A model generated the notes under the pieces. That model did not search any database, had not been told where the DNA came from, and was given only the letters and a program-made list of their open reading frames with translations. Of a stretch of DNA of 47,719 nt, positions 24,947-32,934 are shown piece after piece. Position 1 is the first letter of the stretch, and each line of letters starts with the position of its first letter. The stretch is from Cyclaneusma minus (lineage: Eukaryota; Ascomycota; Leotiomycetes; Marthamycetales; Marthamycetaceae): NCBI GenBank assembly GCA_037179335.1, contig JAKZHN010000071.1, forward strand, positions 1 through 47,719, read 5' to 3'. Made by a program: the position numbers and the translations under genes.

Positions 24947-25170
24947 TATTAATATAGCTGCAATTAGCTTTAGGCATTTTATTTATGCACAAATCACCAA
25001 ATGGCCTATCCATTGATAAGCGCCTAAAAGCTAGAAAGCTTAGTGCCAAGCATGGGAATGCCTTTATCCCATGCTAGCGCCAGCCACCCTTTCCCTTTTT
25101 AGTTATAATTAACAGTATAACGGTAACCCCTATGTGTATGTAACTCATTTGTACCTGAGTGATTCTAATA
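24947..25170 (+). repeat. 3' LTR of Copia A
   Basis: 224 bp. Starts TATTAATATAGC, the RIP-mutated version of TGTCAGTATAGC. The outer 120 bp is GC-normal. Followed by duplication GCAAA. Confidence 0.88.
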
Positions 25171-25860
25171 GCAAAATTAGTTTTTAATATTTTAAAATTA
25201 TAAAAAAATTTAAAAATAAAAAATATGTATATAAATTGGATTTGCAAATTAATATAGCCATTACTATTGCTTATAAAAAAATAGCTAAATATTTTAAAAA
25301 AAATTATATTTAATAAAACTATTTTTATTGCTTTTTTTAAATTTTTGCTATAATTTAAATAATTTAAAAATAATTTTAAATAATAATTTTTTTGCAAAAG
25401 AAAAAATTAGCAAAGCTTTTAAAATAAAATATTTAAAATACAAAAAAAAATAGAACCCGTTAAATAAATATAATTGCTTTATAGCAAATTAATAAAAATA
25501 AAGCTGCTAAAATTAATTTTAATAATAGGCTGCAATAAAATTTTATAAAAATTAGAAAAAACAATAATAAGAATAATAAAATTATGCGGTATTATTTTGA
25601 GGAATAGCTATTAAAAAAAGCTAATATTGCAATATAATAGGCCAATTATAAAAGAAAATATCCTATTTTAATTAAAATTATAAAAAATTATTTAATAATA
25701 CCAGTTAGTTTTGCTGTTTTTAAATGGTTTTTTTTAATTAAAAATTAAATAGTAATTGCTAAAGAAAATAAATTAAATAATAATATTATTGGGCAATTAA
25801 TTATATTAAAAGCATAATATTAAACAAATTATTAAAGGCTGGATAATATTATTTATATAT
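25171..25860 (+). pseudogene. hAT transposase remnant, C-terminal part with dimerisation domain
   Basis: The reading resumes after Copia A with a stretch resembling the hAT core (IAITIAYKKIAKYFKK, counterpart of the A--W-KL--YY segment). At 25641-25730 comes the dimerisation (hATC) block KYPILIKIIKNYLIIPVSF. This corresponds to YP-LA-IARDYLAIPASSAASER, with serines and arginine lost. The motif KENKLNNNIIGQLIILKA follows, matching -RNRLSPE-I-ALMCLK. Stops occur mainly where glutamine or tryptophan codons would be expected. This identifies the host element as hAT independently of its termini. Confidence 0.8.
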
Positions 25861-26974
25861 AATTATTTTTAATTATTTTTTAATTAATATTTTTTATTAA
25901 AAAGAAATGAAAACAATTATTTAAAATATTAAATATTATAAAATATTTAAAATTAAAAAAAATCTATTAAAAGCGTATTAATTTATTTAATTGCAAAATA
26001 ATAATTTTTAAATAAATTGGCAATATTTGTCCAATTTGCAAATTATAATATTTTATATTAAATTTTTAATATTTTATTTTTATAATAATTAATTTTATAT
26101 TAAATTTAATATTTTTTTAAAAAATGTAAAAAATTCCAATTATATATAATTTAAAAAATGCATTAAATTTTTTATATTATAGCGCTTTATATTGGGGTAT
26201 AAATAATAATATAATTGGGCTATTTAAGCTTTATAATATAGCCAAAAAAAAATAAAAATCTTCCAAATTTTAAATTATTTTTAAAATTGCAAACCAATTA
26301 TAATATTTTAAATTATAGGGATAAATTTAATTAATTTCTTTTATTTAATTGCCCTATAATTTTAATGCATTTAATTTTTCCTGCTTTAAATATAGCGCGC
26401 TAAAAAATGCCTTTAATTACTTTAAATGCTATTAAATTTTAAAAAAAAACTCAATTTTAAAGTTTATTTTATATAAATTTCCCACAACGCTATAATAAAG
26501 CTAAGATTATAAGATCTAATTTTATTATTTTTTAAAAATCCCAGTAAAAATATAAAATTTTAAAATTAAAATAATATTAAAAACTTATATAAATTTGTTA
26601 TTTTATTATTTATTTAAATAAAAATAAATTTCCAAATATTAGATTTTTTTTAAAAATTTAATTTAATTTTCATATTTTATTTTAAAAAAATTTAGAAAAT
26701 TCAATTTTAAAGCTTTTTATTCCTTTTTTTTACTATTTTATAAATTAAAAATTAGTCTATTCTAAAAAAAAAATCGCCTGCGGCGCGCTAATTTGCAGCG
26801 CTTTTATTTTTGATGGGTGGATGCAAGCAAAATTTGTATTAGGCACCTATTATTTTTGACTGGGGGGCATATAATTAATGCCTGAAATTAAAATTTATTA
26901 GTTAAATTAGGAATTAAATTAAGGCTTGTTTAGATTTAGTTAAATTAAACTAATTTTATTTAATTCCTTAGATT
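25861..26974 (+). other. Right arm of the hAT element (non-coding)
   Basis: AT-rich tail of the hAT. The stretch 26150-26250 (CATTAAATTTTTTATATTATAGCGC, then GGGCTATTTAAGCTTTATAATATAGCC) has a close relative at 29745-29810 in the small hAT element. A GC-richer pocket at 26775-26880 contains GATGGGTGGATGCAAGC. Confidence 0.6.
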
Positions 26975-27000
26975 TTAGTTTCCCCCACACTGTTGGAAAT
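26975..27000 (-). repeat. Right terminal inverted repeat and target duplication of the large hAT
   Basis: TTAGTTTCCCCCACACTG (26975-26992), complement of the left terminus, followed by duplication TTGGAAAT (26993-27000). Confidence 0.95.
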
Positions 27001-27140
27001 TCGAATGAAAGGAAATTCGAATGATTGGCAATATTCCATATCTGAGATAATTACTCCTGGAGTTCTTAGACGAATCGTAATGTTTCGAAGAATTTGAAAA
27101 GTTCCAAGTGATTGGGAATATCATTATCATCGCCTACTGA
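27001..27140. repeat. Degenerate minisatellite of about 19 nt at the hAT insertion site
   Basis: Words such as GGAAATTCGAATGA (twice), AATATTCC and AGTTCCAAGTGATTGGGAAT recur at roughly 19 bp spacing. This resembles 4185-4240, 36290-36420 and 38165-38330. The hAT inserted into this tract: its duplication TTGGAAAT is one of the repeated words. Confidence 0.5.
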
Positions 27141-27299
27141 TCTTAGGATGTATCCAGACTTGTTTCAGGCCAAGGTATTTGTTGTTGGACCCTTCTGCTG
27201 TCACAGACCGCAGTGACAATCACACTGCTGCTTTGAACTGACTTCTCCAGCACTTCAAGCATAAGGTACTAGTCAGAAGGATGGTTCAATGCTGAGTGC

Positions 27300-30200
27300 G
27301 GATAGTGGTTTTACTTTATCTGAGCTCACAATTACAATCGTCCAACTTCGTACACTTGGTCGCAATCAGCAGATTCTGGAGAGAAAGAGACAAGAGACGG
27401 GCAGCCTATTGATAGGAATTTGAAAAGCAACGCGCTCGAAATGGGAGAATAAAGGGCAGAAAGACTGTTCTGCTGAGAGTGATAGATCTCATTGCCGTTT
27501 GGCATTTCTACTGTCGTGTTTGTATCGGAGAACCTTTGTAATGAGATCCTCAAGGGCTTTGATTTCCCCAACACTGCTCAAAGAACATGACTGTGGTTTT
27601 AGACAGAGGGGGATTGATAGTACGTCAGACTTGCTACTTGTATCTGAGCTCACTTTTCTGCAGTCCAATATCGTAAGCTTTTTGGGCGAACTTGGAGAGA
27701 GAGAAACGGTGAGAGAAAAGCAGCCCTTTTATACTTATGTTGCTTCAGGACTTTGCGACCCTAAGAATGAGATGGAGACGCCGCCGGGTACCGATGCTGC
27801 TGTTTTTCCCGAGCTACGCACGTCAGAAGTTGAGAATACATGAATACTAGAAGCTGTTGTCGATGGATCCGTCTACCGTCACAGATCACAATCGTACACA
27901 AATGCTCTGACTTGACTCCCTTGGCACCGCTCACAGGGAACAAAATTGCCAAGAGTGTGATCGAATGTGGTTGAAGCTTAGCCGAATGTTCTCATCTGAG
28001 TGTACTGCTCCAGTTGGTTGGGACTTGTGTCGAGTCGATTGATGTGTTGCGATGTGAAGAAGAAAGCCCACGGGAAAGGCGGCGTATTTATAGGAACTCT
28101 GGATGTCCCTACATCCAGAAGATGAGAATGGTCCTGTCGGGAGCCTTTTCTACTGTCATTGAAACACTTTACTGCCGGAAGAAAGGGAGTATCCTGGCCC
28201 ATTGTCGTTTGACACTTCTGCTGTTGGAGATGCGATGGTCCGCCGCGTTCTCTCTAACGCACATTTACTATGGCAGTTTCACTTCAATACTCTCAAAAGC
28301 TGTGATATGTCTAGATGGGGGTTTTGATCAGCGCTTGATTGATTTTCTTTGTCTGAGCTCACCAAGCTCCATCTTCCTGGAAACGCACGGTTTCTGGGGC
28401 CGACGTCAACCTTGGGGAGGGGAATAGAAAGAGGAAGACGCTTTATTTAGATAATCTGGGATGCTCAAGCGTCTAGACTCTAGAGTACAAAATGATACTG
28501 TCTGGAGTCTGTTCTGCTGTCGTTGGAGCGCTTTAACCCGGAAGGAAAAAAGCATCCTGCAGTCTAATTTCATTTGATTCTTCTGCTGTCGCAAATGCGC
28601 CAGCCGACAGCCTTCCTATATCCAAGGATTCCCGCATTGCTTCAATACATTTGCAGACTGTGGTCATGTCTGAAGTATGAGTTCTGTGTTCAGACTGGAC
28701 GTTTTTTCTGAGCTCACTGAGCTTGAGTAGGTTGAGAATCGTCCAGGTCCATGGTTTCTCTTAACTCTAAAGACAAGAAGGGAAGGAAAATGGCAGCGTA
28801 TTTATAGCTTAGGATCTACGGAACCTCAGAGAACAGTACGAAATCAGGCCCTACCGAGAATTCTTTTCTGCTGTCGTTAAGAACTTTTGCCCTCACATTT
28901 GCCGGCGTGTGGTTCCAGAGTATCACCAATAATTTGGCTCCTGAATCACAGTGATTTTTGTGATCAGATGGAGGCTGAACCTTCTCGAGATGACTAATTC
29001 CCAGTGTGTGGAAGGAATGTGACATGAACCTTGGAGAGAAGGAACAGCACGGGAAGATAATCGCCGTTATATAGTGTTTCGGGGTCTCAAGTGCCTGAAG
29101 TAAGAGAAAATCGTGCTGTCGGGAGCAGGGTACGGGAAACTAAATATCTTGTATCTAAAAAGAAACAGATAAGATATATCTTATCTTAGCGCTTGTTTAG
29201 TTAGTTTTGAAGATAAATCTAAAAATCTAAAATATCTAAGATAATTATAAGAAAAGTGCTATTAGCTAGCGCTATAGGCTAGCCCGGCACAAGCAAAAAT
29301 CTTTTTAAAATAGCCCCATTTCTAATTTATAAAATAGTGAAAAAATGGAGTAAAAAGCTTTAGAATTGAATTTTCTATAATTTTTATAAAAAAGATTGTC
29401 AAAATTAAAGGTGATTTGAAGTAAGCATCAAATATTTGGGAATTTATTTTTATTCAAATAAATGATAAAATTAAGAAACTCTATGAGTTTTTAACATTAT
29501 TTTATTTTGAAAATTTCATATTTTTTCTGGAATTCTTAAAGGATAATAGAATTAGACTTTATTATTATAGCTTTAATATAGCGTTGTAGGGAATTTATAT
29601 AAAATAAATTCTAGAATTGCTTGTCTCCAGTCTTGCTAGAAATCATTTTCAAAATTTTATAATTTAGAATAGTCAAATCTATACCAAATTTAATAATTCT
29701 TTTTTTTTAAATGCATAAAATGCCAATTATAAATAATTCGAAGAGCGCATTAAATTATTTGTATTATAGCGCTTTGTGGTTGGCTATTTAAGCCTTATAA
29801 CGTAGCCAAAAGGACCGTGCACGCCTGAATATGTCCTGGCCCGGAGCTCCCCGGAGTACCTTTGCACCAAAAATAGGTGTAAAAGTACTTACCCCTTTTA
29901 CCCCTTAGATACAAGATAATATCTTAAGATTTTATCTTATCTAGGGACCCCCTTAAATAAAATCTATCTTAAGATATTATCTAAAAACTTATCTAAATTT
30001 AATTAGATTCCCGTACCCTGGTCGGGAGTATTACTTGCTGTCGTGAAAACTCGCTGCTCACGGAAGCAGCCCTGAGTTACGAGCAGCATAGAATGATCAG
30101 TTTTTCGGCCATCACTGCAAGACTTTAGTTAAGTTGCACCCAAGGTTCAAGAGACTTCTTGAGTTGGTGTGAGATCTAGGCTACCCTGACACGGTCAATC

Positions 30201-30829
30201 AGCTCATCGCCTTCAAGTGTTCCTTGACTCTTGTAGACATAGGGAGATGGAAGCTCAAGGAGCACGGAGCTGGTTTATACCTGCTGGACGATCAGTCAGC
30301 CTGTGACTTCACCTATGAGTCTTCGATAGTTTCCATTTCATGTCCTCTCGCAAACGTGAGAGTAATTTCTTCGACAAAGGATTAGTCTCAAAAGTCGGTT
30401 AGTGGCGCGGAAATTTTGCTGTCAACAAAGTCCTCTGTCGTCGACAACACAATCTGCTGTCGTAGACACGGTCTGCCGTCAAATGAAACAAGGAGTTCTT
30501 GAGCCAAATCCGCATAACAAGAGCGAATGCACTGAGCAAGGTGTACGAACATTTCGCTCTGGCTTTGAGCTGCCTATCATGCTACACACAAACAGCTAAC
30601 ATTCGACCCTTCGATCATCGATCTTTGCCGAAGGAATTCTGGATGCTAGGAAGGAAAGACGAGATCTGAGAACCTGAGCTCGCTTTATACTGCTCAAGTC
30701 TTCTCAAATGGATGAAAATGGAGAAGAGGGGAAAGGAGGAAGAGATATCTCGTTCTTATAGTCCGAGTTTTCTCCTGCAGCTCACCTTGAGTCCTTGACT
30801 CACGCTGACAGCGTCCGGGCCACGCTTGG
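27300..30829. repeat. Degenerate tandem array, unit about 325-360 bp
   Basis: Landmark (T)CTGAGCTCAC occurs at 27320, 27644, 27995 (diverged), 28353 and 28708, spaced 324, 351, 358 and 355 bp. Within units the order is conserved: the CTGAGCTCAC landmark, a purine-rich GGGAAGG-type tract, GCGTATTTATAGG-like TATA words (28083, 28797), then TCTGCTGTCGTT (28150, 28515, 28866, 30038) and CCGGAAG. The last units are interrupted by the 895 bp hAT element and decay towards 30830, where CTGAGCTCGC appears at about 30676. No protein-coding frame persists through the units. Purpose unknown; possibly old subtelomeric satellite or serially duplicated promoter sequence. Confidence 0.65.
29118..30028. mobile_element. 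895 bp non-autonomous hAT element, relative of the 18.8 kb hAT
   Basis: The element is 29126-30020 with 8 bp duplications GTCGGGAG (29118-29125 and 30021-30028). The terminal inverted repeat is CAGGGTACGGGAA(A/T)CTAA, like CAGTGTGGGGGAAACTAA of the large hAT. The ends are rich in AAGATAAGAT/ATCTTATC subterminal words (29160-29190, 29915-29990). The stretch 29745-29810 (GCATTAAATTATTTGTATTATAGCGC, then TGGCTATTTAAGCC-TTATAACGTAGCC) matches 26150-26250 in the right arm of the large element. No transposase is present. It is less mutated than the large element, consistent with short length. Confidence 0.9.
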
Positions 30830-31439
30830 TTAGGTGACTCGTTCCACATCCACTGCATGTTGGCGCTCGAGTTCCATCCGTTGTCTCCCGGCTGCAGCTT
30901 TCTCCAGCTCGCTCTTCAGCCATACACACTCCTTCTTGACAGTCTCCTCACAAGCCTTGAACTTGGCGTGCACATCCAAGCATTGCATAACGCTACTCGT
31001 CCATCTCTCAAATAATTGGTCATAATTTGCAAGCCATCTCGCCATCTCGCCTTCAAGGCCGGATCTCCCGTCTTCCCCGATTCGCGCTCAATGATCCACT
31101 CCGCATACTCATGGCTATCTCTGTATAGAGTGTCGTTGCGGCGCAGAGGCCTATACCAGTCTGCAAAAGTCTCCAGGGCACACATAATCTCTTCGATGCG
31201 CTCGACAGCTGCCGCAGGCACGGCTTGGTACTTTTCGAGTTGTGACAAATACAGGTGGAGCTCCTGGCAATTGTTTGAAGCAGAGAGGTTAGCAGGCATA
31301 GATAAATTACAAGTTGGCGAAGTATGGCGAGTCGGGCGACTATCTGATTGATTCTGGGCACGTCTCGGGGCCTCAAACCGTGAATAGTATGGGCAAAATC
31401 CGTGCGCCGCTTCAAAGCATATAAAATGTGGTTCATCAT
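30830..31439 (-). pseudogene. Broken small gene of unknown function (8 bp duplication frameshift)
   Basis: Exon 1 is 31311-31439 (43 codons, starting MMNHILYALKRRTDFAHTIH). A 47 bp intron at 31264-31310 has a GTAATT donor, a GCTAAC branch motif and a TGCCAG acceptor. Exon 2 continues ELHLYLSQLEKYQAVPAAAV and reads on to ERESGKTGDPALKARW. There the frame is broken by a perfect tandem octamer, CCATCTCG CCATCTCG at 31034-31049 (plus strand). Downstream the natural frame resumes one octamer later with LANYDQLFERWTSSVMQCLD and a charged coiled-coil-like tail (KKECVWLKSELEKAAAGRQR). Both halves keep coding character, so the lesion is recent or an assembly slip. No family recognised. The upstream array may contribute its terminator region. 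Confidence 0.6.
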
Positions 31440-32934
31440 TGCTATCGAAAGCGAGAATCAAAGATTGTGAGGGTTGGAAAGGCTTAGCACGCGGTGCTGG
31501 TGCAGGAGAATTCGGTTGTTGGCAAATGAGAAGAGGTCTGAAAAATGACAAGCTTCGCCTCGCCGAACAGAAATGAGGAAACGCTGGGTGATTTCATACT
31601 TATTTGCCGAATAAGTAGGTGAAGGCAGACGCACTCATAAATTCGGGTAGCAATGTAAATTCTCAAAACTTCGTCGTTTTACTGTGGTTGCGGCGTTGCC
31701 TAAGAGGACCAAACTTAGGATTCCCAAGGTTGAGATATGGGGTTCGGCACCCGCGGACCGCACAGCGAATCAAAGTGATAAAGGAAAAGTCTGAGCCGGA
31801 GCCTAAGCTGTACTTGGGTACTATTGTATGGCTGAAACGGCTTGCCTTTCCTTCCACAAGACTCCATAATAGCGACACGAAGTAGGCCCAAGAAATAAAA
31901 TGATTCCATGATCTTTGGCCAAGCCCTTTCATTCCAAGTCATAATCATCTGTATTTAGTGACCTTGATTGTGTAACAACGTGCTCCTCGACAATATGCTT
32001 TTGGAGAGCGGTTCTTCACTACAATTTTTTTTAAAAATCGACGGGACACCGGGGGAAACACTCAAGTGTAGGCAAAGGGTTTGAATTGCTTTCGACCGTA
32101 GGGCAAAGACTATCCAGTGCAGGGAAAAACGATTTGCCGGTTACCCACAGAAATCCCGACGACGTAGGGTCGTCGGGCCCACTTTGCTCGCTTGCGGAAG
32201 GTAATTGATTATATAAGCAGTCCCTGCGTGGAGCTAGCCATGGCATAGCCATGAAGGGGTCACGTCATGGGGTTCGTGGGGTCGTACTCTTACACTATGT
32301 TCCCCTCCTTTCGGGGCTCGTCCCGAGTCCCTAGTTAGTAGTCAGTTGTGTTAGGAGTGTTCACAATCATCTTTAGGTAGATAGTTAGATGGGTAGGTAG
32401 TCAGGTAGTTTGGTAGTTTCGTCACAGGTCACGTAGGTTGCAAATCTATGGTAAGGTATATGATGAAGTTGATCTTGATTCAGTCCTGATCGGTTTGAAA
32501 AGCGTCAGGATCAAACGGACCCGCCGACGCGACAACCATACTGAAACGAGAAAGAAACCTTTACTCCATCTTCTTTTCCACCACCCATGTTCCGCTTGAT
32601 GACTAGGTTCATCACACCATGCTGCTTCCATCGCTTTGGTCGGTCAGGACCCCCGGCCCGATGATTCGGCTCATCGCTACCAAGTGAGAAGAGTCGGAAT
32701 GGATCCGTTTCTTGTCGACGCTGAAGCCTTGAGTTTGGAAACTGTCGGGAACCTAAGGGTTGGGGTTCTACGCGTAGAGGTTCATTGGTGTGTATTCGTC
32801 TATGGAGAAGAGAGGAAGGAGCGCGCCAGCCAGACCTTAAGGGCCTGGCATGGGAGCTCCGACCGGGGCTAGCTAGTCTAGCGCTAGCACGTGTAGGCAC
32901 GTGCCTGGCCGTCCCAACAGAAACGGGCTGAAAC
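31440..32934. other. Intergenic, no gene supported
   Basis: Contains several short open frames on both strands without domains. Notable are an AGGTAGTTAGATGGGTAGGTAG-type low-complexity stretch at 32370-32420 and a palindrome-rich tract at 32867-32910 (GCTAGCTAGTCTAGCGCTAGC followed by CACGTGTAGGCACGTG). The minus-strand frame at 32511-33152 overlaps the true C-terminal exon of the next gene in another frame and is rejected. Confidence 0.4.

Larger units (their letters stand above)
10904..25170 (+). mobile_element. Copia-type LTR retrotransposon A (host of element B)
   Basis: LTRs of 224 bp at 10904-11127 and 24947-25170 differ mainly by C-T and G-A transitions (for example TGTCAG against TATTAA at their starts). 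A 5 bp duplication GCAAA lies at 10899-10903 and 25171-25175. Without element B the length is about 7.3 kb. Weak reverse transcriptase-like traces in plus orientation are at about 23620-23800 (AYFYI and KIYYYLPKQIKK, matching the Copia AYL and YYYLP blocks), and an RNase H-like end is at about 24440-24730. All frames are interrupted by stops. Inserted in the hAT transposase gene. Confidence 0.88.
8174..26992 (+). mobile_element. 18.8 kb RIP-degraded hAT DNA transposon carrying two nested Copia elements
   Basis: The ends are perfect 18 bp inverted repeats, CAGTGTGGGGGAAACTAA at 8174-8191 and its complement at 26975-26992, flanked by 8 bp duplications TTGGAAAT. Composition inside is extremely A+T-rich with almost no CpN left, as expected from RIP. 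Transposase remnants read on the plus strand at 10670-10903 and 25171-25860, so orientation is plus. Subtracting Copia A with one duplication (14,272 bp) leaves about 4.5 kb, normal for an autonomous hAT. Every frame has stops, so the element is dead. A GC-normal island at 10130-10545 is not explained by this structure. Confidence 0.92.

Noticed and set aside
10347..25397. Open frames of 60-107 codons inside the AT-rich block
   Set aside because: They are chance frames or stop-bounded pieces of RIPed transposon genes. Lysine, asparagine and isoleucine dominate and no start context or intact domain exists.
8174..26992. Giant cargo-carrying element of the Starship type
   Set aside because: There is no captain-type recombinase gene and no cargo genes. 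The size is explained by two Copia insertions in an ordinary hAT.
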